From: Galactobacillus timonensis | Lineage (GTDB): Bacteria > Bacillota_I > Bacilli_A > Erysipelotrichales > Erysipelotrichaceae | DNA: 64,000 bases | Reading direction: 5' to 3' | Assembly (NCBI RefSeq): GCF_900240265.1 | Contig: NZ_LT964739.1 | Span: 534,693 to 598,692 of the forward strand | Shown: piece by piece, positions 28,086 through 36,558 of the stretch | Numbering within the stretch: position 1 is the first letter of the stretch | Layout of the letters: each line of letters begins with the position of its first letter | Program-made: the position numbers and the translations under genes | The notes under the pieces: model-generated | Seen by the model: the letters and a program-made list of their open reading frames with translations, nothing else | Told to the model about the DNA's origin: nothing | The model's database searches: none

Positions 28086-29423
28086 TCAATTATTGAACCC
28101 AAAGAAGGATTTTTCATCAGTCGAACTTTCAGACTTCCTTCTGCACTCCTGAATCTGATCATCCAGAACAATTCCTTCCTGCAGAAGCATATTCGCCAAT
28201 GCATCTACAAACCGCTGATGTTTGATCAGAAGATACGACGCAATCCTCTCTGCGATGACCGCAAGTACCCGAATGTTGATATTGTTGTTCTCCTGATCCA
28301 GGCCGTTTTCATTTCCGCCCAAATCGAACCAGATACCGTCTTCACTGATTTCTTCAAGAAAATGATATACCTCTTCCAGTTGAACAACCGGTTCATTTTT
28401 CACGATTCCAAATTTCATGATATCAATCATTCTGGCCGCGGCATTTGCGATGATATCCCGCTCATAGATTGCTTCTTTTCCCGCAGAATATTCTCCATCC
28501 TCTCTCCGCTTGAGGATTGTACTGGCGGTTGTGCCACTGCTCATATAGATCGCCGCCACATCAACCGTACCCGGGGCCATCACTTCCAGTACGACTGTCT
28601 TCGCTGCCGTTTCATATGCTTCCTGCGGAAGGGACCTTTTTTCATTCTGCCTGTTGATTTCTTCCAGGCTGCAGCCTTGTCTGTCCTTAATAATACTTAG
28701 CCGCGCTAAGAAGAAGTCGAATGCAGTGATGCACGGGTGATTGTTGCTCGCAGCTTCCAGAACAGCCTGTTTCATAATGTTCTTAACTATTAACGGCGTT
28801 GTTTCCGGTGACGACAGAATCTTTGCAATCTTTTGCGGCGCAAGTTCCGTATTCATATTCCCGGCATTAAGGATCGGCTCGACGATCTCACGAATATCTT
28901 CCTGATCAATAGCTTCAAGATCCAGCGCAATATCAATTTTCCCAGGCCGGATCAGAGTCTCATAGTAATCGTATCGATCAGCAGTAAACACAATAAATAC
29001 ATTTTTACCTTCGATGGCATCCATGCATTCTTTCAGCTTGATTTCCAGGTGGGTTGATATTGTCGAATATTGATCCAGGTCATCCAGAAAAATGATCGAA
29101 GGTGTCTGATTTTCGGCCGCCGCAAAAACATCTGTGATCTGTCGATAGTTTGTTGTTAGCGGACTGATGTGATGAATCTGAAATGACGGCCGCCCCGATG
29201 CACGAATCAGGCAGTTTGCCAGTGTCGTTTTTCCGGCACCGTTTTTTCCAAACAGAATGATTCCGGAAGGATCACGGCTCCCCAGTGCCTTGAACTTTGG
29301 ATTGCCCCGGAGAATTTCCGCAATCCGCATCAGGAAGCCGCGAACATAGCGGTACCCCTTCACCGATTCAAATGCCTCGATGACTTCCGGATCAAACTCT
29401 TCACAGTTTTCATCTCTCGTCAT
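28086..29423 (-). CDS. Soluble FtsH-like AAA+ ATPase with dead M41-type peptidase domain (second copy)
   Basis: The protein has 445 residues and no transmembrane segment. The AAA+ core has Walker A GKNGAGKT (59-66), Walker B IIFLDDLD (110-117), and an FtsH-like second region of homology ending RPGK rather than RPGR. A helical region and an M41-like domain follow. Where FtsH has AYHEAGHA, this protein reads AYETAAKT (269-276), so both zinc His residues and the catalytic Glu are absent. The C-terminal LANMLLQEGIVL helix still resembles FtsH. ATP binding looks intact; proteolysis does not. Its start overlaps the first copy's stop by 4 bp. Confidence 0.8.
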   Translation of the reverse strand: MTRDENCEEFDPEVIEAFESVKGYRYVRGFLMRIAEILRGNPKFKALGSRDPSGIILFGKNGAGKTTLANCLIRASGRPSFQIHHISPLTTNYRQITDVFAAAENQTPSIIFLDDLDQYSTISTHLEIKLKECMDAIEGKNVFIVFTADRYDYYETLIRPGKIDIALDLEAIDQEDIREIVEPILNAGNMNTELAPQKIAKILSSPETTPLIVKNIMKQAVLEAASNNHPCITAFDFFLARLSIIKDRQGCSLEEINRQNEKRSLPQEAYETAAKTVVLEVMAPGTVDVAAIYMSSGTTASTILKRREDGEYSAGKEAIYERDIIANAAARMIDIMKFGIVKNEPVVQLEEVYHFLEEISEDGIWFDLGGNENGLDQENNNINIRVLAVIAERIASYLLIKHQRFVDALANMLLQEGIVLDDQIQECRRKSESSTDEKSFFGFNN

Positions 29424-30793
29424 ATGGATATCCTCTTATGGAAAACGGTCTGCTCAGATTGCGCACGCTTTTGTCGGCACTCCTGAATCTGTTCTTCCAG
29501 CAGAAATTCATTCTGTAAGAGTTCTTCGGCCAGCAGGTCGACAAATGATTCATTCTTCTTTAACAGGGATAAGGATGTTCTCTCTGCTTCTTTGATCAGG
29601 AGCCAGTACCAGTAATTCTTTAAACGTTCATTGGCATTTTCCACCGGAAAGAATCGTTCCGCATGGTCAAAGAAACCTTCCTGATCCATGTCCTCCAGCA
29701 CAGAATTGACCGACTCATTCTCTGAAAAGGGTGCCGGCTCACTCCTTCCGAACTTCATCAGACTGATCATTCTTGGCGAAGCGTCGATGATGGAAAATTT
29801 CCTGTCTTCCTCAATCCTTTGTTCCAAAAATGATTTCTTGCATTGATCCGGAACAGATCCCCAGCGGATTCCCCTGGCACCATGGAACCAGAAGACCCCT
29901 GCGATATGGGTACTTCCCGGGAAATACAGTTCCCAGAGGGCCGTTTTGGCAGCGATCTCATACGCTTTCTTTTGCATGCATGTTCTGTTGATATCCCTTT
30001 GTTCCTGATGAAATGCATACACCGGCGCTTCTTCATCGGCAGAAAGAAGAGCGTGGTAATAATTCGATACATGAATGGATGAATAGCCTGACTGAACCGC
30101 CTCATCCGCAGCTTCCTGAACAAAATTGCGAAGCCTTGCAGGCTCAAGCGCCAGCGGCCAGCCGAACAGTTTCAGAATTTCCTCCGGCGCAAGATCGGAA
30201 GATATGTTCAGCTCCTTCAGGGAAGACCGCAGAAAATCTACGGTGCATTTTTGATCCATCTCCAGACAATCAATGTAGATTTGTAAATCGATTCGTTCGC
30301 GGCTTACCAGTTTGGGATCGTAGGCATACGTCGGGTTACAGGCCACAAGTACAAAAACGTGTTTCCCGTGAACCGAATCAATGCAGTTCATTAACTCTTT
30401 CTTTATCTTTTCCGCAGTTGACTCATCCTGAAAGACATATGTTTCCAGATCAGCCAGATAGACAATGGAAGGCGCATGAGCCAGGGCCTCTTCAAATACA
30501 GAATGAATGATTGTGTCCCAGTTTCGATCCGGCCGGTCGATGCATATGCGATAGGCCTTCCTTCCGCTTGCCTGAATCAGACACTTTGCCAGCAGCGTTT
30601 TTCCCATGGCATCGTATCCATAAAGAAGGAGACCGGAAGGTTCGTGATCTCCGCTTTCATCAACATTCGGCGGATCTTTCAGTATTTTTGCGATGGTCAT
30701 CAGCCGTTTCTTTAAGTCAGAGAATCCCCATACAGGTTTAAAGGCCTTCATGATTTTGTCATCGAAGGATGGATTACTTTCTGCATTTTCCAT
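29420..30793 (-). CDS. Soluble FtsH-like AAA+ protein with dead M41-type peptidase domain (first copy)
   Basis: This 457-residue paralogue of the next gene has Walker A GYDAMGKT (59-66). Its Walker B position reads IVYLADLE, with Ala114 replacing the Mg-binding Asp, so ATP hydrolysis is probably impaired. The M41-like domain reads AYEIAAKT (277-284) in place of AYHEAGHA. The C-terminal helix (LAEELLQNEFLLEEQIQECR) matches the second copy. The pair may form a mixed ring with one hydrolysing and one weak subunit, which is an inference. It is first in the operon, with AAAGGAG upstream of the ATG. Confidence 0.8.
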   Translation of the reverse strand: MENAESNPSFDDKIMKAFKPVWGFSDLKKRLMTIAKILKDPPNVDESGDHEPSGLLLYGYDAMGKTLLAKCLIQASGRKAYRICIDRPDRNWDTIIHSVFEEALAHAPSIVYLADLETYVFQDESTAEKIKKELMNCIDSVHGKHVFVLVACNPTYAYDPKLVSRERIDLQIYIDCLEMDQKCTVDFLRSSLKELNISSDLAPEEILKLFGWPLALEPARLRNFVQEAADEAVQSGYSSIHVSNYYHALLSADEEAPVYAFHQEQRDINRTCMQKKAYEIAAKTALWELYFPGSTHIAGVFWFHGARGIRWGSVPDQCKKSFLEQRIEEDRKFSIIDASPRMISLMKFGRSEPAPFSENESVNSVLEDMDQEGFFDHAERFFPVENANERLKNYWYWLLIKEAERTSLSLLKKNESFVDLLAEELLQNEFLLEEQIQECRQKRAQSEQTVFHKRISI

Positions 30794-30826
30794 CGCCTGT
30801 TATCTCCTTTCGGAATTAACAATAAA

Positions 30827-30860
30827 GCCTATGCTGTACCAAAAATGGGACAGCATAGGC
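30827..30860 (-). promoter_or_regulatory. Inverted repeat upstream of the AAA/WYL operon (candidate operator)
   Basis: A perfect 11-bp inverted repeat GCCTATGCTGT / ACAGCATAGGC separated by 12 bp lies 34-67 bp before the first AAA gene's start codon. It could be an operator for the WYL regulator or an attenuator-like hairpin in the leader. It has no good T-run. Confidence 0.45.
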
Positions 30861-30870
30861 ATTCGGAAAT

Positions 30871-30897
30871 AAAAAAAGATCTGCCGAAGCAGATCTC
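30871..30897 (-). terminator. Terminator of the tmk-to-prsW operon
   Basis: Stem AGATCTGC / GCAGATCT with a 4-nt loop, followed on the minus strand by TTTTTTT, directly after the prsW stop codon. Confidence 0.9.
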
Positions 30898-30902
30898 ATG
30901 CA

Positions 30903-31637
30903 TCAGTAAATCGGACGGTCCGTCCTTGCTTCGCGCTTAATCAAACGATAGATGACGAAGTACATGATCACAACGAAGATCAGGAACACACCTGTACCCA
31001 TGTTGGAGTTCATTGAAGCCGTCGTATCATAGAAGGCATGCATCGCTACGGCAAGAAGGTATCCCAGCAGCATATTTGCAGTCTTACCTACGCCATCGCC
31101 ACGGCTGTCGCAGAACTTTGCCCGTGCATACATGATGCCCATGATGACCGAGAATCCAAAGTGTGCCGGAATTGCGAAGATTGCCCGCGAGAAGGCAACA
31201 CTCAGGCCATAGTTGAACACATAGAGAATGTTCTCAAACGCCGCAAAGCCAAGGGACACAAAGACCGAATACATCATCCCGTCGTAGGTATAGTTGAAGT
31301 TCAGGTTGTTCCAGGTACGCTTCTTGAGGAAGTAAAGCTTGCACCCTTCTTCAGTCAAACCTACAAACAGCATCTGTACGATGAGCAGCGTCATCTTATC
31401 CTGAATGTGGAAAGCCGGAATAATCAGGCCGTCCTCAATCCATTCCAGAACCATCGCCACCAGCGCCGCATAAACACCGCTCAGCGCCAGTCGCCATAAC
31501 AGTGCGGCCGGCTCCCTGTCCTGAGGCAGATCATTCACGTAGACATAACGCATCAGGAAGATGGCAGGAATCACTGCCGCACCGACGTAGATCGCAATTT
31601 CCATCAATGACAGGCTAAGCAAACCATAGAACAGCAT
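30903..31637 (-). CDS. prsW: PrsW-family intramembrane metalloprotease
   Basis: This 244-residue multi-spanning protein has all PrsW motifs: EEGCK (96-100), FAAFEN, PAHFGFSV and HAFYD. PrsW cleaves anti-sigma factors in Bacillus; the target here is unknown and no anti-sigma gene is present in the window. It lies 2 bp after rsmI, so it is cotranscribed with the tmk-holB-ricT-rsmI cluster. Confidence 0.9.
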   Translation of the reverse strand: MLFYGLLSLSLMEIAIYVGAAVIPAIFLMRYVYVNDLPQDREPAALLWRLALSGVYAALVAMVLEWIEDGLIIPAFHIQDKMTLLIVQMLFVGLTEEGCKLYFLKKRTWNNLNFNYTYDGMMYSVFVSLGFAAFENILYVFNYGLSVAFSRAIFAIPAHFGFSVIMGIMYARAKFCDSRGDGVGKTANMLLGYLLAVAMHAFYDTTASMNSNMGTGVFLIFVVIMYFVIYRLIKREARTDRPIY

Positions 31638-31639
31638 AT

Positions 31640-32491
31640 TCAGTTCCTCTTTTCATGTACCAGATCATAGAGAAGATTCCGAGCAACGCCTGTCCGCGAC
31701 GCGACTGCTTTCACGGCCGCATTCTTCGACAGTCCTTTTGCCGTCTCCTCATTAACCATGGCGATCAATACACCTTCATCCAGCTCCGGCTGAACCTGCT
31801 CAGCTCCCGCAATGACGACGACCATTTCTCCCTTGCGATCAGGAATCACTTCCAGAACTTCCGATATCGTACCACGCAGAAATTCCTCATGCACCTTGGT
31901 CAGTTCACGCGCAACACAGCACTTGCGATCACCGAACACGACCAGCGCATCCCGCAGCATCTTCTCAATCCGGTGCGGCGCCTCGTAGTACACCATCGTC
32001 ATCGGAAGTGACGCATATTCCTTCATCTTCTCGACCCGCGCATGTTCGCTGGGCGGCAGAAAACCGATAAAGACAAACGGCTGGACCACCAGTCCCGAAG
32101 CGACTAAGGCATCCACGCCGGCATTGGGACCGCTGACCGGAATCACATTGAATCCGGCGTCGATGATGGCGGGCACAAGTGTCTGCCCCGGATCATTGAT
32201 CAGGGGATAGCCCGCATCCGAGATCAGGGCAACATTTTTACCCTCTTCCAGCAGCGCCAGAATCCCCTTCGTACTCGGTTCTTCGTTGAACTTCTGATAC
32301 GAGATCAGGCGCTTGGAAATATCAAAGCGCTTCAGCAGAACACCCGACGTACGCGTATCTTCACAGGCAATGACATCGACACTCTTCAGCACATCGACAG
32401 CCCGCGGCGTGAATTCATCCATATTGCCGATCGGCGTAGCCACCAGATACAGCGACGCCTTTCCGTTTTCAAAACTGCGCTGGTCGTTCAT
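31640..32491 (-). CDS. rsmI: 16S rRNA 2'-O-ribose C1402 methyltransferase
   Basis: This 283-residue SAM-dependent tetrapyrrole-methylase-fold enzyme has LYLVATPIGN, ACEDTRTSGVLL, ISDAGYPLINDPG and YEAPHRI. It methylates C1402 of 16S rRNA. It starts one base after the ricT stop. The order holB-ricT-rsmI follows the usual Firmicutes cluster, with yabA and trmN6 genes missing here. Confidence 0.95.
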   Translation of the reverse strand: MNDQRSFENGKASLYLVATPIGNMDEFTPRAVDVLKSVDVIACEDTRTSGVLLKRFDISKRLISYQKFNEEPSTKGILALLEEGKNVALISDAGYPLINDPGQTLVPAIIDAGFNVIPVSGPNAGVDALVASGLVVQPFVFIGFLPPSEHARVEKMKEYASLPMTMVYYEAPHRIEKMLRDALVVFGDRKCCVARELTKVHEEFLRGTISEVLEVIPDRKGEMVVVIAGAEQVQPELDEGVLIAMVNEETAKGLSKNAAVKAVASRTGVARNLLYDLVHEKRN

Positions 32492-32492
32492 A

Positions 32493-33764
32493 TTACTCCG
32501 ACGTTTCTTCCTTGTGTCTGCTCTTGAAGCTGCGCACTTCTACATTTGCGCCCTGCGGACGATTGATTCTCCGGTTGTTGTTATTGTTGGAACTGCGGCG
32601 GTTACCACCACGGGTTCCTTCCGCCCTGTTATTATTTCTTGGCGCATCCGCCTTCCGCGGCTGCTTCCTGGCAGCGGCGGCCTTAGCCGGAGCAGCCTTG
32701 CGTGCACCTCCATCCGGTGTACGCTCCGGGCTTTTCTCCTGCTTTCTGCTTTCATCGCTGGTGGAGAAGTTCGTGCTGATCGGTCCGGAAGACATGTTGT
32801 TCTTATGGACGCCGGGGATCGTCGTTGCCGGCCGGGAGCGTCCGGGCCCCTTGCGGGCAACGGTGACGCCCTTGCGGACAATCGCCTTTTCGCGCAGATC
32901 CTCGAGCGTCACCTCCTGGAACGTTTCACTGTTTTCCAGACGTGCCGAATCATTCATGACATTCATGGAGGATACACGGTACATGGCGCCGTCATATTCG
33001 ACATGGGCGCCGATCTTGGGCAGCCCCTCGGTCAGCTCCTTGTACGTATCATTTTCATATTTCAGGCAGCACATCAGCTTGCCGCACATACCGGAGAGTT
33101 TCTCCGTATTGAGAGCGAGCAGCTGCGTCTTCGCCATATTGATGGAGATGACATCCATATGGGTCTTAAACCTTGAGCAGCAGCACTCCATGCCGCACAT
33201 GCCGATGCCGCCAACCATACGGGCCTTATCACGGTCACCGATCTGACGAAGTTCGATGCGGCACTGAAGACGAGCATTCAGACGATGCAGCAGCTCACGG
33301 AAATCGACGCGCTGATCCGCCTTGTACAGGAACAATATGTGCTGACGGTCGAGCATATATTCCGCCGACATCAGGTGCATGTTCAGTCCGAGATTCTTGA
33401 TCTCATTCTCGCACACATGGAAAGCTTCCCTGGAATACTGCTTGTTTTCCTCGTACATCGTACGGTCACGGCTGGTGGCGATGCGCTTGATCGGCTTCAT
33501 CGGCACATGGCTGTGGAAGAAATCCGTCTTCTTCGCGTCATCCGTTGCCTGCGCCAGTTCCAGACCCTTCTGCGTCTCAACGACGACCCAGTCGCCCTTG
33601 TGACACGCATCGTCATAGGCGCCGAACGAATAGCTGCGGTTCGAGCTTTCAAAGCGCACCGGAATCATATAGGGATAGGGAGAAACGGGCTTGTCTTCCG
33701 GTTTGGCTTCCGTATCCTTTACTTCCATTTCATCTGTATCATTCACTTTGATTGTTTCACTCAT
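32493..33764 (-). CDS. ricT: RicT/YaaT (PSP1-domain) protein
   Basis: This 423-residue protein has a PSP1 domain and the Cys clusters GMCGMECCCSRF and GMCGKLMCC, which in RicT help bind [4Fe-4S] clusters. RicT works with RicA and RicF as an RNase Y specificity complex. The C-terminal 130 residues are disordered and rich in Lys, Arg and Asn. The start codon now follows the iscB stop by six bases (TGA-AATTTT-ATG) with no Shine-Dalgarno, because the IscB element is inserted immediately upstream. Translation may depend on reinitiation from iscB. Confidence 0.92.
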   Translation of the reverse strand: MSETIKVNDTDEMEVKDTEAKPEDKPVSPYPYMIPVRFESSNRSYSFGAYDDACHKGDWVVVETQKGLELAQATDDAKKTDFFHSHVPMKPIKRIATSRDRTMYEENKQYSREAFHVCENEIKNLGLNMHLMSAEYMLDRQHILFLYKADQRVDFRELLHRLNARLQCRIELRQIGDRDKARMVGGIGMCGMECCCSRFKTHMDVISINMAKTQLLALNTEKLSGMCGKLMCCLKYENDTYKELTEGLPKIGAHVEYDGAMYRVSSMNVMNDSARLENSETFQEVTLEDLREKAIVRKGVTVARKGPGRSRPATTIPGVHKNNMSSGPISTNFSTSDESRKQEKSPERTPDGGARKAAPAKAAAARKQPRKADAPRNNNRAEGTRGGNRRSSNNNNNRRINRPQGANVEVRSFKSRHKEETSE

Positions 33765-33770
33765 AAAATT

Positions 33771-35075
33771 TCAGGCGAGGAAACCCACGGATTCATTCGT
33801 GGGAGGAATCGCCTTTCTCCTTTCCAGCAACGCCCCTGCGTTGCAATGCTGAACTGAAAACTTTCTGAAGCTCAGCGATCCACCGCTCACTTTGGCACCG
33901 TCAAGTGTGCGAATATCCATCTGCCCAGATGTCCTGCGCCCGAATATGAAATACGTGTTTCTGGCGTACTTCACGGAGTCAAACAGCCGGCACCCTTTCA
34001 CCACATGAGGGGCCTGATTGCGTTTGCGGATACCGCCTTTCAGGATCTTGTTTTTGTGAATCTGGCGGTTATGCCTCCGCACAGCTTTGGCAAAATACCA
34101 GACATCATCCGGCACGGCGGTGAAGTGCTTGCTGATGACGATGGCATCGTTGATGTGAGACTTTTCGATGCGATACAGATCACGGTACAGCTTCGTGATA
34201 TAGCCGTATGTTCCATTCACCGGGATGCCTGGTTCTGCGCGCAGACGCTCCAGCATCGTTTTGCGCATAATGCCCATGAATGCCGCATCGCGCAGAGACT
34301 TTGTGCCGCGTTTAGCTTTACGAGCATGAAGCGTTTTTGTGCCGGCATGAATCGCTTTGTGGCAGTCTTCACACAGCGTGATCAGATTGCCGGGCGCATT
34401 GCCGCCGGTTTTGCGGCTTTCCAGATGATGCACATGGAACTTCACACCATCACCGTGCTTCCCGCAGCACTGACAGGTGTAGTTATCACGTTTCAAAACA
34501 TACTGACGAACGTTATAACTGTCGTACATCTCGCCAAGCTGATAATCAGTGCCGACCGGAAGGGGCCTGCCTTCTTCCACCGCCTTCATGCGCTGTGTGT
34601 CAAACTCTGCAGTCTCTACATGAACTTCCGTAATCGGAAGAATCTGCTGTACGTGTTTGATCGCAGTGATGTGCTCCTGGATCTTTACCTCAACAGACGG
34701 TGCCAGCCAGCCTTTGCGCTTGGCATGCACACGATTGTCGAAACGCACTTTGCGGTAACGCGTCTTACGATTCCGGCGGGATCTTCTATTCTGCCGCCTA
34801 ACAGACATCAGATTTACGACGTCATTGCGAGGCGTCAGTTCTTCTGCAAACAGCACCTCTTTTTCAGTTGTGGCGGCAATGCCGATATGCTTACTTCCGG
34901 CATCAACGCCAAGTGATACAGGCTGCTTATATCCCGAACTTCCATACAGAAGCCGGATCGTGAAAGGCATCTGCTTCGCAACAACTGCTTTCTGCTGTTT
35001 CAGCAGCAGCCTTGCTTTTTTCGGATTACACGGCATCAGCGGATTGCCGTGTTTGTTAAGCACAAAGACTTTCAT
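33771..35075 (-). CDS. iscB: IscB RNA-guided nuclease
   Basis: This 434-residue protein has the full IscB layout. The PLMP domain contains NPLMPC (11-16). RuvC-I is SLGVDAGSKHIGI with Asp58. An Arg-rich bridge helix spans about 93-107. RuvC-II is VHVETAEFD with Glu154. The HNH domain has CQCCG, FHVHHLES (His216/217), GNLITLCEDCH. RuvC-III is SHINDAI with Asp310. All catalytic residues are present. IscB proteins are Cas9-related nucleases of IS200/IS605-type elements, guided by an omega RNA encoded just upstream. AAAGGA precedes the ATG. Confidence 0.95.
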   Translation of the reverse strand: MKVFVLNKHGNPLMPCNPKKARLLLKQQKAVVAKQMPFTIRLLYGSSGYKQPVSLGVDAGSKHIGIAATTEKEVLFAEELTPRNDVVNLMSVRRQNRRSRRNRKTRYRKVRFDNRVHAKRKGWLAPSVEVKIQEHITAIKHVQQILPITEVHVETAEFDTQRMKAVEEGRPLPVGTDYQLGEMYDSYNVRQYVLKRDNYTCQCCGKHGDGVKFHVHHLESRKTGGNAPGNLITLCEDCHKAIHAGTKTLHARKAKRGTKSLRDAAFMGIMRKTMLERLRAEPGIPVNGTYGYITKLYRDLYRIEKSHINDAIVISKHFTAVPDDVWYFAKAVRRHNRQIHKNKILKGGIRKRNQAPHVVKGCRLFDSVKYARNTYFIFGRRTSGQMDIRTLDGAKVSGGSLSFRKFSVQHCNAGALLERRKAIPPTNESVGFLA

Positions 35076-35428
35076 AATGCCGTCCTTTCATTAAGTGCCA
35101 GATCAATGACGGAGAACAGATCTCCGTCCGGCATCTGGCTGCCGTAGTGAAGCAGAATGCCGGTCTGCTTCGATGCCTTCGCCAATGTTGTCAGTGCTTT
35201 TTACACCTGCCGCACCGCTCCTTTCCCTCAGAGCTTTTAACGACAGGTCCAAGAGCCGCAGATTAGGCATTACGTCCACGGGTTTGATGACAGAGACAAC
35301 GTAGTACTGTTAGCGCACATGGCTTGTGCAACAGTACTCAGGCTATTCAGTTAGTGCTTGCGCACTACGGCATGAGGCGATGGGATCTTTTACAATCCCA
35401 CGTGCTTCAACCGTGGGTTACTGAAGCT
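35076..35428 (-). ncRNA. Omega RNA (HEARO-type) of the IscB element
   Basis: About 350 bp of structured non-coding sequence lie directly upstream of iscB on its strand, where the HEARO/omega RNA is found in IscB loci. Visible stems include CCCACG / CGTGGG at the 5' end, AGTGCGCAAGCACT, and AGTACTGTTGC / GCACATGGCTTGTGC-type pairings near 35310-35340. In IscB the guide is at the RNA 5' end, so it would come from the flanking holB sequence ending GGTAAGTAA. Exact ends and fold need computation. Confidence 0.75.
35397..35417 (-). repeat. Left-end hairpin of the IscB element
   Basis: CCCACG / CGTGGG stem with a 9-nt loop. The right-end hairpin at 33784-33803 has the identical stem with an 8-nt loop. 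The holB reading frame now terminates inside this hairpin. Confidence 0.7.
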
Positions 35429-36558
35429 TTACTTACCTTCAGGCGATAGAACGCCTGATCCAGCAGAAGATTCAGATCATTGTTTGCGTTGACTCTGTCC
35501 CTTTCTTCGCTGGCAATCTTCAATACATTGATCCAGTCTTCACGACTGTTCTTCCCGATGGCAAGGGCATACCACGCCGGCATCTGCATACCGCTGGAGT
35601 CCGCTGCCTTCAAAGCGGTGCGCGCCGTCACCATCAACATCTCGAAGAAAAACCGCAGAAGACGCACATTCTGGTCCTTGGCCTGATCCGCGCTGATGCC
35701 CTCATCCTTCTTGGCACCGGCCTTGAGGCGATAGCGCACCTCATAGTCACATGCCAGCAGGTCACGGTCACCCTTTACGTTGAGCCACTGCTTGAGCATC
35801 GCCTTCGCATTCTGGTACGCAGGCGAAGCAGCCAGTTCCACCATATCGCTGATCGATACCTTCATATGGGCCAGCAGCCAAGCATCTTCCTGATCCAATC
35901 CCTGTTTCTGACCCTCCTCATAGAGGAAAATCTCCGGAAGCGGACGGAACGGAACCAGAACGCACCGCGAACGAATCGTCGGCAGCACGCGTTCCACATT
36001 GTCCGCCGTCAGAAATGCATACACACCCTCCGCCGGCTCCTCCAGAAACTTGAGCAGCGAATTCTGCGCACCGAGTGACGAATTCTCGCACCTCAGCATG
36101 AGCCAGATGCGGGCACCGTTTCCCGATGACGCAGTGCGGCTGAAGCGGCTCTGTACATCGTCGACATCTTCCTTGGCCAGGGCCTTTTTGCCATAACCGT
36201 CCAGCACGATGAGCGAGGCGCTGGCCCTGTTCGCCACCTGGCGAACAAGTGCCTCTTCCTCATCCGACAGGGACGATTCGTCAACCAGGCCTTTTGGATC
36301 TCTTGTAACCAGCGTCTCGGCACATAACATTGCCATTTCCGTCTTCAGGGCGTTGGTGGGACCATAGAAGAGATAGCCGTGCGAGACTGCACCTTTGGCA
36401 AAGGAACGCTCCAGCAGGGCAAATGCCTCCGGCTGCGCCTTCTGCAGAAGGGTCCGCATCTCGATACGCCGACGCTTCCGATCTGCCTCCTCTGCTTCAT
36501 AGGAGTTGGCGGCAGCGATTTCTTCCTGTTCCTTTTTTGTAAGCTTAACGGCAGCCAT
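35407..36558 (-). CDS. holB: DNA polymerase III delta' subunit
   Basis: This 383-residue clamp-loader protein has a degenerate P-loop (GPTNALKT), NSLLKFLEEP and an SRC-type motif in IRSRCVLVPF, as expected for delta', which does not hydrolyse ATP. The start overlaps tmk by 14 bp, with AAGGA upstream. The last few residues (about ASVTHG) and the stop codon are encoded by the inserted IscB element, so the natural C-terminus has been replaced by a short new tail. This is probably tolerated because the change is at the extreme end. Confidence 0.9.
   Translation of the reverse strand: MAAVKLTKKEQEEIAAANSYEAEEADRKRRRIEMRTLLQKAQPEAFALLERSFAKGAVSHGYLFYGPTNALKTEMAMLCAETLVTRDPKGLVDESSLSDEEEALVRQVANRASASLIVLDGYGKKALAKEDVDDVQSRFSRTASSGNGARIWLMLRCENSSLGAQNSLLKFLEEPAEGVYAFLTADNVERVLPTIRSRCVLVPFRPLPEIFLYEEGQKQGLDQEDAWLLAHMKVSISDMVELAASPAYQNAKAMLKQWLNVKGDRDLLACDYEVRYRLKAGAKKDEGISADQAKDQNVRLLRFFFEMLMVTARTALKAADSSGMQMPAWYALAIGKNSREDWINVLKIASEERDRVNANNDLNLLLDQAFYRLKVSKASVTHG

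Larger units (their letters stand above)
33765..35428 (-). mobile_element. Transposase-less IS200/IS605-type element carrying IscB and omega RNA
   Basis: The element lies between holB and ricT, normally adjacent in Firmicutes. Near both ends are hairpins with the same stem CCCACG / CGTGGG (33784-33803 and 35397-35417), as expected for subterminal palindromes recognised by a TnpA. No tnpA is present, so mobility would need one in trans. The right edge abuts the ricT start ATGA. The left edge is inferred: removing the element at 35428 restores an AAGG ribosome-binding site and an ATGA stop/start overlap between holB and ricT. Confidence 0.8.
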
